NCBI GenBank assembly: GCA_030674185.1
Contig: CM060306.1
Location: 1,373,788-1,437,787 of the forward strand
Direction: 5' to 3'
DNA: 64,000 nucleotides
From: Monoplex corrugatus
Lineage: Eukaryota > Mollusca > Gastropoda > Littorinimorpha > Ranellidae
Shown here: piece after piece, positions 18,175 to 31,600 of the stretch
How the letters are laid out: the number at the start of each line of letters is the position of its first letter
Position numbering within the stretch: the first letter of the stretch is position 1
The notes under the pieces: model-generated
Seen by the model: the letters and a program-made list of their open reading frames with translations, nothing else
Database searches by the model: none
Told to the model about the DNA's origin: nothing
Position numbers and translations under genes: made by a program

Positions 18175-21015
18175 AAGGGTAAAGTGTGTGTGTGTGGATG
18201 TGACACAAGGGTAAAGGGTGTGTGTGTGTGTATGTGACACAAGGGTAAAGGGTGTGTGTGTGTGTGGATGTGCTACAAGGGTAAAGGGTGTGTGTGTTGT
18301 AGGTGGATGTGGACACACAAGGGTATAGGGTATGTGTGTGGATGTGACACAAGGTAAAGGGTGTGTGTTGTGTGGATGTGACACAAGGGTAAAGGGGTGT
18401 GTGTGTGGATGTGACACAAGGGTAAGAAGGGTGGTGTGTGTGTGTGGTGGATGTGACACAAGGGTAAAGGATGTGTGTGTGTGTGGATGTGACACAAGGT
18501 AAAGGTATGTGTAGTGGATGTGACATAAGGGTAAAGGGTGTGGTGTGGTGGGAATGTGGACACAAGGTAAAGGGTGTGTGTGTGTTGGATGTGACACAAG
18601 AGTAAAGGGTGTGTATGTGTGGATGTGACACAAGGGTAAAGGTGTGTGTGTGTGTGGATGTGACACAAGGGTAAAGGGTGTGTGTGTGTGGATGTGACAC
18701 AAGAGTAAAGGGTGTGTGTGTGTGGATGTGACACAAGGGTAAAGGGTGTGTTGTGTGTTGTGGATGTGACCAACAAGAGTAAAGGGTAGGTGTGTGTGTG
18801 GATGTGACACATAATGGGTAAAAGGGTGGTGTGTGTGTGGGATGTGACACAAGAGTAAAGGTGTGTGTGTGTGCTGTGATGTGACACAAGGGTAAAGGGT
18901 ATGTGTGTGGATGTGACACAAGGGCAAAGGTGGTGTGTGTGGATGTGACACAAGGGTAAATGGTGTTGTGTGTGTGATGTGACACAAGGGTAAAGGGTGT
19001 GTGTGTGTAATATGACACAAGGGTAAAGGGTTGTGTGTGTGTGTGGAATGTGACACAAGGGTAAAGGGTGTGTGTGTGGATGTGACACAAGGGTAAAGTG
19101 TGTGTGTGTGGATGTGACACAAGGGTAAAGGGTGTGTGTATGTGGATGTGACACAAGGGTAAAGGTGTGTGTGTGTGTGGATGTGACACAAGGGTAAAGG
19201 ATATGTGTGTGGATGTGACACAAGGGTAAAGGGTGTGTGTGTGTGTGGATGTGACACAAGGGTAAAGGGTATGTGTGTGGATGTGACACAAGGGTAAATT
19301 GTATGTGTGTGGATGTGACACAAGGGTAAAGGGTATGTGTGTGTGGATGTGACACAAGGGTAAAGGGTGTGTGTGTGGACGTGACACAAGGGTAAAGGGT
19401 GTGTGTGTGATGTGACACAAGGGTAAAGGGTATGTGTGTGGATGTGACACAAGGGTAAAGGGTATGTGTGTGGATGTGACACAAGGGTAAAGGGTATGTG
19501 TGTGGATGTGACACAAGGGTAAATGGTGTGTGTGTGTAGATGTGACACAAGGGTAAAGGGTGTGTGTGTGTGGATGTGACACAAGGGTAAAGGGTGTGTG
19601 TGTGTGGATGTGACACAAGGGTAAAGGGTGTGTGTGTGTGGATGTGACACAAGGGTAAAGTGTGTGTGTGTGTAGATGTGACACAAGGGTAAAGGATGTG
19701 TGTGTAGATGTGACACAAGGGTAAAGGGTATGTGTGTGGATGTGACACAAGGGTAAACGGTATGTGTGTGGATGTGCTACAAGGGTAAAGGGGTGTGTGT
19801 GTGGATGTGACACAAGGGTAAAGGGTGTGTGTGTGTGTGTGGATGTGACACAAGGGTAAAGGGTGTGTGTGTGTGGATGTGACACAAGGGTAAAGGGTGT
19901 GTGTGTGTGGATGTGACACAAGGGTAAAGGGTGTGTGTGTGTGGATGTGACACAAGGGTAAAGGTGTGTGTGTGTGGATGTGACACAAGGGTAAAGGGTG
20001 TGTGTGTGTGGATGTGACACAAGGGTAAAGGTGTGTGTGTGTGGACGTGACACAAGGGTAAAGGGTGTGTGTGTGGATGTGACACAAGGGTAAAGGGTAT
20101 GTGTGTGGATGTGACACAAGGGTAAAGGGTATGTGTGTGGATGTGACACAAGGGTAAAGGGTATGTGTGTGGATGTGACACAAGGGTAAATGGTGTGTGT
20201 GTGTAGATGTGACACAAGGGTAAAGGGTGTGTGTGTGTGGATGTGACACAAGGGTAAAGGGTGTGTGTGTGTGGATGTGCTACAAGGGTAAAGGGTATGT
20301 GTGTGTGGATGTGACACAAGGATAAAGGATAGTGTGTGTAGATGTGACACAAGGGTAAAGGGTATGTGTGTGGATGTGACACAAGGGTAAACGGTATGTG
20401 TGTGGATGTGCTACAAGGGTAAAAGGTGTTGTGTGTGGATGTGACACAAGGGTAAAAGGTGTTGTGTGTGGATGTGACACAAGGGTAAAGGGTATGTGTG
20501 TGTGGATGTGACACAGGTAAAGGGTATGTGTGTGTGGATGTGACACAAGGGTAAAGGGTATGTGTGTGGATGTGACACAAGGGTAAAGGGTATGTGTGTG
20601 GATGTGACACAAGGGTAAAGGGTATGTGTGTGGATGTGACACAAGGGTAAAGGGTATGTGTGTGGATGTGACACAAGGGTAAAGGGTATGTGTGTGGATG
20701 TGACACAAGGGTAAAGGGTATGTGTGTGGATGTGACACAAGGTAAAGGGTATGTGTGTGGATGTGACACAAGGGTAAAGGGTATGTGTGTGGATGTGACA
20801 CAAGGGTAAAGGGTATGTGTGTGGATGTGACACAAGGTAAAGGGTAGTGTTGGATGTGACACAAGGTAAAGGTATGTGTGGGATGTGACACAAGGGTAAA
20901 GGTATGTGTGTGGAAGTGACACAAGGTAAAGGGTATTGTGTGGATGAACCAAGGTAAAGGTATGTGTGTGATGTGACACAAGGTAAAGGTATGTGTGTGG
21001 ATGTGACACAAGGGT
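18175..21015. repeat. 32-36 bp minisatellite, about 80 copies
   Basis: The unit is ACACAAGGGTAAAGGGT plus a variable TG run plus GGATGTG. The copy-to-copy length difference lies mainly in the TG part. All frames of the minus strand lack stops, giving open frames of up to 769 codons that are not genes. Single G and A losses (AAGGTAAAGG) cluster at 18300-18950 and 20830-21000. Confidence 0.97.
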
Positions 21016-21181
21016 AAAGGTATAAGGGGAACTATCATTTATGTCATCTCCAGCTGTAATAGGTTGTGAGACTTGTGTGTGGAAGAGATAAAGCACACCA
21101 TATTTCATAGAGAATGAATAATGATAATAAACCCTAACTTCTAAAGCGTGTGTTCTGGACAGTGCTACATGAAACTAAGTC

Positions 21182-21879
21182 TGGCACACACACATACATC
21201 TCTCTACACCTGTGTGTCTCACCTGTCTGTATTGCATCCCGTTCATTTCCCCTGGCATGCACCCACACCCCACATCCCCCCCCCTCCCCCTACACGATTC
21301 CATGTACACAGACACAGCCGACACAGACACACAGACACAGACACAGACACACACAGACACACACAGACACACACACACAGACACAGACACACACAGACAC
21401 ACAGACACACATGCACAGACACAGACACACACACACACAGACACAACCGACACAGACACACAGGCACAGACACAGACACACACACACACAGACACAGCCG
21501 ACACAGACACACAGGCACAGACACCTACACACACAGACACACAGACACAGACACACAGAGACACAGACACAGACACAGACACACAGACACAGACACAGGC
21601 ACAGGCACAGGCACACAGACGCAGACACAGACAAACACACACACACACATACACACACACACACTCACACACACACACACAACACACGCACACACGCACA
21701 CACACACAATACACACACACACACACACGCACGCACACACACAACACACACACACACACAATACACACACATAGGCACATACACACAGAATACACACATA
21801 CACACATACACACATACATACACACACATACACACACACACAGTACACACACACACACACACACGCACGCACATACACA

Positions 21880-21915
<36 letters not shown>
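21182..21915. repeat. (CA)n and (CAGACA)n low-complexity tract
   Basis: CACAGACA-rich from 21300 to 21630, then CACA/CATACA to 21915. Confidence 0.95.
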
Positions 21916-21917
<2 letters not shown>

Positions 21918-22109
21918 CATTTCCTGTCAAACACACACACTTTAAAACTAGGTCACTAATGTAACAAGACCCGTGGGGGGGGGGGGGGAGATAGAGACGG
22001 TGGAAGTGAGAGATGTGGTTCGGTAAAGGAGGGAGGGAGGGGAGTAATTGCTTATATCATTGAAAGTCTTACCTAGCGTGCAACTCATCCACAATTTCAA
22101 CTCATCTCC

Positions 22110-22622
22110 TACGCCAGGGGTGTGGGAGTGGGTGTGGGTGTGTGGCTGGAGTGTAGGTGTGGGTGTGGGTGTGTGGCTGGAGTGTAGGTGTGGGTGTGTG
22201 GCTGGAGTGTAGGTGTGGGTGTGGGAGTGGGTGTGGGTGTGTGGCTGGAATGTAGGTGTGGGTGTGGGTGTGTGGCTGGAGTGTAGGTGTGGGTGTGGAA
22301 GTGGGTGTGTGGCTGGAGTGTAGGTGTGGGTGTGGGAGTGGGTATGGGGCTGGAGTGTAGGTGTGGGTGTGTGGCTGGAGTGTAGGTGTGGGTGTGGGTG
22401 TGTGGCTGGAGAGTAGGTGTGGGTGTGGGAGTGGGTGTGTGGCTGGAGAGTAGGTGTGTGTGGGAGTGGATGTGGGTGTGTGGCTGGAGTGTAGGTGTGT
22501 GTGTGGGAGTGGGTGTGGGTGTGTGGCTGGAGTGTAGGTGTGTGTGGGAGTGGGTGTGGGTGTGTGGCTGGAGAGTAGGTGTGGGTGTGGGAGTGGGTGT
22601 GGGTGTGTGGCTGGAGTATAGG
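22110..22622. repeat. Minisatellite with GTGTGGCTGGAGTGTAGGTG core
   Basis: Units of about 28-48 bp share GTGTGGCTGGAGTGTAGGTG and a variable number of GGGTGT/GGGAGT steps. Around 13 copies. Confidence 0.93.
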
Positions 22623-22639
22623 TGGGGGGGAGCGAAGCA

Positions 22640-22967
22640 TAAAAATCTGGATGGACGAGCCATATAAACATACTACTGTTCTTTTGGTTGCATTGTGAAA
22701 TGTTCCATTTATCTGTGACTTTGGAACTGGACAACGCTGACATATTGTTGTATTGCGTGTTGTTATTGGATATGTCTAAACCTGAATAACAATATCCACA
22801 GCAACAACAATGACAATAACAATACACATATTTGATTAAAACTCAAAAGCCACCATTAAACAGTCAGCAAACACTGTCACTTTTATTTTATTTTCACTTC
22901 TAATTTCTAAAACCTAAAATAGAGCCATACCCCATCAAATATGATTTGATAATGCTTGAATTTTGCT
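22640..22967. other. Unique sequence, no gene seen
   Basis: No recognisable coding sequence. Contains a short CAACAA-rich patch near 22798. Confidence 0.4.
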
Positions 22968-23225
22968 AAAAAGACTTGAGAATACACTGATCATTGATGT
23001 CTGAAACTTCCTTAAAAGGCTTGAGAATACACTGACCACTGATGTCTGAAACTTCCGTAAAAGGCGTCAGAACACACTGACCATTAAAAGGCTTCAGAAT
23101 AAATAAGCTAATGACGTCTAAAACTTCCATAAAAGGCTTGAGAATACACTGACCACTGATGTCTGAAAGTTCTTTAAAGGGCTGAGAATACAGGAACTAT
23201 TGGTGTCTACAACTTCCTTAAACGA
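22968..23225. repeat. Degenerate ~49-bp tandem repeat
   Basis: Five to six diverged copies of a unit with CTTGAGAATACACTGACCAC and TGATGTCTGAAACTTCCTTA. Divergence is much greater than in neighbouring arrays. Confidence 0.8.
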
Positions 23226-23313
23226 TCCAAAACAAGTTTGACTGCCCGCGCCCAAGCAAACACGAACCAGAAGAAAAGAAAACCAATGTAAGCGCGTATC
23301 CAACGAGACAAAA

Positions 23314-23413
23314 NNNNNNNNNNNNNNNNNNNNNNNNNNNNNNNNNNNNNNNNNNNNNNNNNNNNNNNNNNNNNNNNNNNNNNNNNNNNNNNNNNNNNNN
23401 NNNNNNNNNNNNN
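23314..23413. other. Assembly gap (100 N)
   Basis: Exactly 100 N, the conventional placeholder for a gap of unknown size. It abuts the 28-bp array, which is the probable cause. Confidence 0.99.
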
Positions 23414-24086
23414 CAACAGAACAGGGATCATCAAATACAAACAACAGAACAGGGATCATCAAATACAAACAACAGAACAGGGATCATCAAATACAAACAA
23501 CAGAACAGGGATCATCAAATACAAACAACAGAACAGGGATCATCAAATACAAACAACAACAACAACACAGGGATCATCAAATACAAACAACAGAACAGGG
23601 ATCATCAAATACAAACAACAGAACAGGGATCATCAAATACAAACAACAGAACAGGGATCATCAAATACAAACAACAGAACAGGGATCATCAAATACAAAC
23701 AACAGAACAGGGATCATCAAATACAAACAACAGAACAGGGATCATCAAATACAAACAACAGAACACGGATCATCAAATACAAACAACAGAACAGGGATCA
23801 TCAAATACAAACAACAGAACACGGATCATCAAATACAAACAACAGAACAGGGATCATCAAATACAAACAACAGAACAGGGATCATCAAATACAAACAACA
23901 GAACAGGGATCATCAAATACAAACAACAGAACAGGGATCATCAAATACAAACAACAGAACACGGATCATCAAATACAAACAACAGAACACGGATCATCAA
24001 ATACAAACAACAGAACAGGGATCATCAAATACAAACAACAGAACAGGGATCATCAAATACAAACAACAGAACAGGGATCATCAAAT
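23414..24086. repeat. 28-bp satellite, about 24 visible copies
   Basis: The unit is CAACAGAACAGGGATCATCA followed by AATACAAA. Copies are almost identical (GGG/CGG variation only). It begins at the gap edge, so the true copy number is unknown. Confidence 0.97.
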
Positions 24087-24141
24087 ATATATACAAACAA
24101 AGCCTTTACAGTTGATGTTCCCTCATAATTTCTATTTCAGA

Positions 24142-24800
24142 AAATATCAAATCTGGCAGGACAATTATCTGTGATGTCACACCTGACAGGATAATTATCT
24201 GTGATGTCACACCTGACAGGACAATTATCTGTAATATCAAACCTGACAGGACAATTATGTGATGTCAAACCTGGCAGGACAATTGTATGTAACGTCAAAC
24301 TTGGCAGGACAATTATACGTAATATCAAACCTGGCAGGACAATTATCTGTGATGTCAAACCTGACAGGACAATTATATGTGATGTCAAACCTGACAGGAC
24401 AATTATATGTAATATCACACCTGACAGGACAATTGTCTGTGATGTCAAACCTGGCAGGACAATTATATGTAACGTCACACCTGACAGGACAATTATATGT
24501 AACATCAAACCTGGCAGGACAATTATATGTAACATCAAACCTGGCAGGACAATTATATGTAACATCAAACCTGACAGGACAATTATCTGTAACATCAAAC
24601 CTGACAGGACAATTGTATGTAACGTCAAACCTGACAGGACAATTATATGTAACATCAAACCTGACAGGACAATTATCTGTAACATCAAACCTGACAGGAC
24701 AATTATATGTAACATCAAACCTGGCAGGACAATTATCTGTAACATCAAACCTGGCAGGACAATTATCTGTAACATCAAACCTGGTAGGACAATTGTCTGT
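24142..24800. repeat. 30-bp minisatellite, about 22 copies
   Basis: The unit is ACCTGACAGGACAATTATAT followed by GTAACATCAA. As 30 is a multiple of three, stable 10-residue repeats appear in several frames of both strands (for example NLAGQLYVTS on plus and RFDVTYNCPA on minus). With no upstream gene structure they are best read as non-coding. Confidence 0.96.
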
Positions 24801-24804
24801 TTTA

Positions 24805-25227
24805 CTGCTGTTAAACTGGAAACAGAAACGGCATGCTATACATAAATCAACGTTTTTCTCTGCAAAAGTAATACCATGATTAGTGTAGTTAGCAGACTCA
24901 GTTTTACCCATACTAGCTTCAGTTCCTCATGATAACATCTCTGTGTTGAGATCAAACTCCGTGTGCAGTAACTCCACAGATGCCACGTGATGGTGAAGAC
25001 CCAAAGTGATCATGTTTCGAAGCTAGAAGCCGCCAGCACATAAATCTTTTGTGATGGCAAAGCCTTGAGGTCCTACCTTTTGTATGGGTTCAACGTTTAT
25101 CCTTCTATCAATCTGTTATTGAAACAATGTACGTTATACGGCAAAGTGGATGTCCGTATCTGAAACGTCCCATGAAAAGAAAGCAAGTGAAAAAAAATGT
25201 ATGAATACTAAGAACGATAATAATATT
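24805..25227. other. Unique sequence, no gene seen
   Basis: Non-repetitive; no open frame or element that I can identify. Confidence 0.4.

Positions 25228-25273
<46 letters not shown>
25228..25273. repeat. (TTA)n microsatellite
   Basis: About 15 TTA triplets. Confidence 0.95.
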
Positions 25274-25324
25274 GTACAGTCGTTTTGACACCTTGAATAT
25301 TTTTCAGTCAGATTGTATATGCAA

Positions 25325-25396
25325 AAGATGAGTGAGTGCGTGTGTGTGTTCGTCCGTGCGAGCGTGCGTGCGTGTGTGTGTGTGTGTGTGTGTGTG

Positions 25397-25437
<41 letters not shown>

Positions 25438-25644
25438 TGTGTAAGTGTGTGTGTGTGTATGTGTGTGTGTGAGTGTGTGAGTGTGTGTGTGTGCGTGTGC
25501 GTGTGAGTGTGTGAGTGGTGTGTGTGTGTGCGTGTGCGTGTGGTGTGTGAGTGTGTGATGTAGTGTGGTGTGGTGTGTGAGTGTGTGGTGGTGTGTGTAG
25601 TGTGTGAGTGTGTGTGTGTGTGTGTGTGTGAGGTGTGTGTGTGG

Positions 25645-25675
<31 letters not shown>

Positions 25676-25676
25676 T

Positions 25677-25719
<43 letters not shown>

Positions 25720-25780
25720 GTGTGTGAGTGTGTGTGTGTGTTGTGTGTGTGTGTGTGTGTGTGTGTGAGTGTGTGTGTGT

Positions 25781-25813
<33 letters not shown>

Positions 25814-25830
25814 GTGTGTGAGTGTGTTGT

Positions 25831-25861
<31 letters not shown>

Positions 25862-25932
25862 AGTGTGTGAGTGTGTGTGTGTGTGTGAGTGTGTTGTGTG
25901 TGTGTGTGTGAGTGTGTGAGTGGTGTGTGTGT

Positions 25933-25971
<39 letters not shown>

Positions 25972-25993
25972 TGTGTGATGAGTGTGTGTGTGT

Positions 25994-26034
<41 letters not shown>

Positions 26035-26108
26035 TGTGTGTGTGTGTGTGTGAGAGTGGTGTGTGTGTGTGTGTGTGGAGTGTGTGTGTGTGTGTGTGAG
26101 TGTGTGTG

Positions 26109-26144
<36 letters not shown>

Positions 26145-26165
26145 TGTGTTGTGTGTGTGTGATGT
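25325..26165. repeat. (TG)n tract with GAGTG interruptions
   Basis: About 840 bp of TG dinucleotide with frequent GAGTG and occasional GGTG. No coding content. Confidence 0.96.
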
Positions 26166-26660
26166 ATATGAACACAGTACTTGTGTGTAGCGTGTATCGT
26201 GGAAGTGAGTGTGTGTGGTAGATCCATATCTGTGATGAGATGGTAAGTGGGGATGAGACAGAGAGAGATGGAGGGGCAGTAGTACGGCTTATGAACAGTC
26301 TGTGCTAGGGGTAGATAGATAGATAGACTGCTCTTAGCGCAACCCAACATTCCTTTGAACATCGACCTTTAAGAGATCTTCACTCGATTAACTCACACAC
26401 ACCCTCCATTACCCCCCCCCCCCCTGTTTCTCTCTCCCTGTGTCCCCCAACATCTTTCTCCCTGAATGCCCCTACCTCCCTCCCTATTTGTACCCCTCCC
26501 TCCTCTCCCATCTCTCTCTCCATCCATCCCTCATTCCTGTGCTAGAGTGTGTGGGCGTGAGCACTCCCACTAGAGTGACGATGGAATTATTTTGGTCTGG
26601 TGGCCACAAAGCGGGGCACACGGCTAAAATATAACACAGTCTGACCTGTGTCAAAGTACA
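26166..26660. other. Unique, partly pyrimidine-rich sequence
   Basis: Contains a small GATA run (26311-26326), a C run (26408-26422) and CCCTCCCTCC-rich DNA. No gene is recognised. Confidence 0.4.
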
Positions 26661-26661
26661 A

Positions 26662-29475
26662 TATATATGTATGTCATAGGACATTGTGTGTATCTGGTTA
26701 TATCTATATATATGTATGTCAAAGGACAGTGTGTATCTGGTTATATATATATATATGTATGTCATAGGACAGTGTGTATCTGGTTATATCTATATATATA
26801 TATATATGTATGTCATAGGACAGTGTGTATCTGGTTATATCTATATAATTATATGTATGTATGTCATAGGGCAGTGTGTATCTGGTTATATCTATATATA
26901 TGTATGTCATAGGACAGTGTGTATCTGGTTATATCTATATATATATGTATGTCATAGGGCAGTGTGTATCTGGTTATATCTATATATATGTATGTCATAG
27001 AACAGTGTGTATCTGGTTATATCTATATATATGTATGTCAAAGGACAGTGTGTATCTGGTTATATATATATATATATATATATATATGTCATAGGACTGT
27101 GTGTATCTGGTTATATCTATATATATATATATTGTATGTCAAAGGACAGTGTGTATCTGGTTATATATATATATATGTATGTCAAAGGACAGTGTGTATC
27201 TGGTTATATATATATATATGTATGTCATAGGACAGTGTGTATCTGGTTATATCTATATATATGTATGTATGTCATAGGACAGTGTGTATCTGGTTATATC
27301 TATATGTATGTATGTATGTCATAGGACAGTGTGTATCTGGTTATATCTATATATATATATGTATGTCAAAGGACAGTGTGTATCTGGTTATATCTATATA
27401 TATGTATGTCAAAGGACAGTGTGTATCTGGTTATATCTATATATATATATGTCATAGGACAAGCTAGTTTTTGCATACTTGGGGTTTGTATCTATATCTA
27501 TATATATGTATGTATGTCATAGGACAGTGTGTATCTGGTTATATCTATATATATGTATGTATGTCATAGGACAGTGTGTATCTGGTTATATCTATATATA
27601 GTATGTATGTCATAGGACAGTGTGTATCTGGTTATATCTATATATATGTATGTATGTCATAGGACAGTGTGTATCTGGTTATATCTATATATATGTATGT
27701 ATGTCATAGGACAGTGTGTATCTGGTTATATCTATATTATATATATATGTCATAGGACAGTGTGTATCTGGTTATATCTATATATATGTATGTCATAGGA
27801 CATAGTGTATCTGGTTATATCTATATATATGTATGTCATAGGACATTGTGTATCTGGTTATATCTATATATATATGTATGTCATAGGACTGTGTGTATCT
27901 GGTTATATCTATATATATGTATGTATGTCATAGGACAGTGTGTATCTGGTTATATCTATATATATGTATGTATGTCAAAGGACAGTGTGTATCTGGTTAT
28001 ATCTATATATATATATGTATGTCATAGGACAGTGTGTATCTGGTTATATCTATATATATGTATGTATATCATAGGACAGTATGTATCTGCTTATATCTAT
28101 ATATATATGTATGTCATAGGACATTGTGAATCTGGTTATATCTATATATATATGTATGTCATAGAACTTTGTGTATCTGGTTATATCTATATATATGTAT
28201 GTATGTCAAAGGACAGTGTGTATCTGGTTATATCTATATATATGTATGTATGTCAAAGGACAGTGTGTATCTGGTTATATCTATATATATGTATGTCAAA
28301 GGACATGTGTGTATCTGGTTATATCTATATATATGTATGTATGTCATAGGACAGTATGTATCTGGTTATATCTATATATATATGTATGTCATAGGACAGT
28401 ATCTGCTTATATCTATATATATATGTATGTGTATGTCATAGGACAGTGTGTATCTGGTTATATCTATCTATATATATATATGTATGTCATAGGACAGTGT
28501 GTATCTGGTTATATCTATATATATATATATAATGTCATAGGACAGTGTGTATCTGGTTATATATAATATATATATGTATGTCATAGGACATTGTGTATCT
28601 GGTTATATCTATCTATATATATATATGTATGTCATAGGACAGTGTTTATCTGGTTATATCTATATATATATATGTATGTCATAGGACATTGTGTATCTGG
28701 TTATATCTATATATATGTATGTATGTCAAAGGACAGTGTGTATCTGGTTATATCTATATATATTATATGTATTTCATAGGACAGTGTGTATCTGGTTATA
28801 TCTATATATATTATGTATGTCATAGGCAGTGTGTATCTGGTTATATCTATATATATGTATGTATGTCAAGGACAGTGTGTATCTGGTTATATCTATATAT
28901 ATGTATGTATGTCAAAGGACAGTGTGTATCTGGTTATATCTATATATATGTATGTATGTCATAGGACAGTGTGTATCTGGTTATATCTATATATATTATG
29001 TCATAGGACATTGTGTATCTGGTTATATCTATATTATATGTATGTATGTCAAAGGACATTGTGTATCTGGTTATATCTATATATATATATGTATGTCAAA
29101 GGACATTGTGTATCTGGTTATATCTTATATATATATATGTATGTCAATAGGACAGTGTGTATCTGGTTATATCTATATATATATGTATGTCATAGGACAG
29201 TGTGTATCTGGTTATATCTATATATATGTATGTATGTCATAGGACAGTGTGTATCTGGTTATATCTATATATATATGTATGTCATAGGACAGTGTGTATC
29301 TGGTTATATCTATATATTATGTATGTATGTAAGGACAGTGTGTATCTGGTTATATCTATATATATGTATGTCATAGGACAGGTGTATCTGGTTATATCTA
29401 TATTATATGTATGTCATAGTACAGTGTGTATCTGGTTATATCTATATATATATGTATGTCATAGGACTAGTGTGG
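26662..29475. repeat. 43-bp minisatellite with variable TA tract, about 62 copies
   Basis: The unit is ATGTCATAGGACAGTGTGTA, TCTGGTTATATC, then TATA of variable length and TATG repeats. CATAGG and CAAAGG variants are interspersed. The long TATA tracts make it very AT-rich and slippage-prone. Confidence 0.96.
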
Positions 29476-29494
29476 TATCTATAAAAATTGTTAT

Positions 29495-31600
29495 GTAGTC
29501 ATGGACATTAGTGTGTGACTAATCAACACTGTTATATATGATTATGTGTACTATACATAAACAGTGTTTAGGTGGACTTATTACTATACACACAGATTTA
29601 TAAGCATGGACTTAGTGTGTGACTATACTTAAACTAGATGTTATAAGTCATGGACCTTAGTGTGGTGACTATATACAATAACACGATGTTCAGATGGACC
29701 CTTGTGTTGGTGCTATAACTAACCCAGATGTTATAGAATGGACTTAGTGTGGTGATTATAACATACATATAATGTATAGACATAGGACTTAGTGTTGGTG
29801 ATATCTAACATCAACAGATGTTATAAGACATGGCTGTATCTGGTGTATAACATAACCAATGTATATAGACATAGGACCTTAGTGTGGTGACTATAACAAT
29901 CAACCCAGATGTTATAAGACATGACTTAGTGTGGTGACTATAACAATCACACCAGATGTTATAAGACATGGACCTTAGTGTGTGACTATAACAATCAACA
30001 CAGATGTTATAAGACATGGACTTAGTGTGGTGACTATAACAACACCAGATGTTATAGACATGACCTTAGTGTGTCAGAACGAGTTGAGGCATTAGGTTGA
30101 TATACAATCAACCTAGTATGTCATAGACATGGACTTATTGGTACTATAACAATCAACACCAGATGTTATAAGACATGGACTTAGTGTGGTGACTATAACA
30201 ATCACACCAGATGATTATAAGACATGGACTTAGTGTGGTACTATAACAATCACACCAGATGTTATAAGACATGGACCTTAGTGTGGTGACTATAACAATC
30301 ACACTCAGATGTTATAAGACATGGACCTTAGTGTGGTGACTATAACAATCACATCAATGTTATAAGACATGGACCTTAGTGTGGTGACTATAACAATCAA
30401 CACCAGATGTTATAAGACATGGACCTTAGTGTGGTGACTATAACAATCAACACCAGATGTTATAAGACATGGACCTTAGTGTGTGACTATAACAATCACA
30501 CAGATGTATAAGACATGGACTTAGTGTGGTGACTATAACATACACCAGATGTTATAAGACATGGACCTTAGTGTGGTGACTATAACAATCAACACCAGAT
30601 GTTATAAGACATGGACCTTAGTGTGGTGACTATAAACATCAACACCAGATGTTATAAGACATGGACCTTAGTGTGGTGACTATAACAATCAACACCAGAT
30701 GTTATAAGACATGGACCTTAGTGTGGTGACTATAACAATCAACACCAGATGTTATAAGACATGGACCTTAGTGTGGTGACTATAACAATCAACACCAGAT
30801 GTTATAAGACATGGACCTTAGTGTGGTGACTATAACCATCAACACCAGATGTTATAAGACATGGACCTTAGTGTGGTCACTATAACAATCAACACCAGAT
30901 GTTATAAGACATGGACCTTAGTGTGGTGACTATAACAACACCAGATGTTATAAGACATGGACCTTAGTGTGGTGACTATAACTACACCAGATGTTATAAG
31001 ACATGGACCTTAGTGTAGTGACTATAACAATCAACACCAGATGTTATAAGACATGGACCTTAGTGTGGTGACTATAACAATCAACACCAGATGTTATAAG
31101 ACATGGACCTTAGTGTGGTGACTATAACAATCAACACCAGATGATATAAGAGATGGACCTTAGTGTGGTGACTATAACAACACCAGATGTTATAAGAGAT
31201 GGACCTTAGTGTGGTGACTATAACAACACCAGATGTTATAAGAATGGACCTTAGTGTGGTGACTATAACTACACCAGATGTTATAAGACATGGACCTTAG
31301 TGTGGTGACTATAACAATCAACACCAGATGTTATAAGACATGGACCTTAGTGTGGTGACTATAACAATCAACACCAGATGTTATAAGACATGGACCTTAG
31401 TGTGGTGACTATAACAATCAACACCAGATGTTATAAGACATGGACCTTAGTGTGGTGACTATAACAATCAACACCAGATGTTATAAGACATGGACCTTAA
31501 TGTGGTGACTATAACAATCAACACCAGATGTTATAAGACATGGACCTTAGTGTGGTGACTATAGCAATCAACACCAGATGTTATAAGACATCTATCTTAG
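29495..31600. repeat. 50-bp minisatellite, about 42 copies
   Basis: The unit is CCTTAGTGTGGTGACTATAA, CAATCAACACCAGATGTTAT, AAGACATGGA. From 30400 onward units are almost identical. From 29495 to about 30150 they are ragged, with many single-base deletions and losses of doublet bases. Confidence 0.96.

Noticed and set aside
18037..21108. Minus-strand frames up to 769 codons with HTHTLYPCVTS repeats
   Set aside because: The unit has no stop in any minus frame; the frame rotates every 32-bp unit. Not a gene.
22025..22090. Possible tiny minus-strand exon before a GTAAGA donor (VEIVDELHA)
   Set aside because: Donor consensus is good but the acceptor is weak and the peptide is too short to place.
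23414..24086. Possible CRISPR-like array because of regular 28-bp spacing
   Set aside because: Pure head-to-tail satellite with no unique spacers, in a eukaryotic context.
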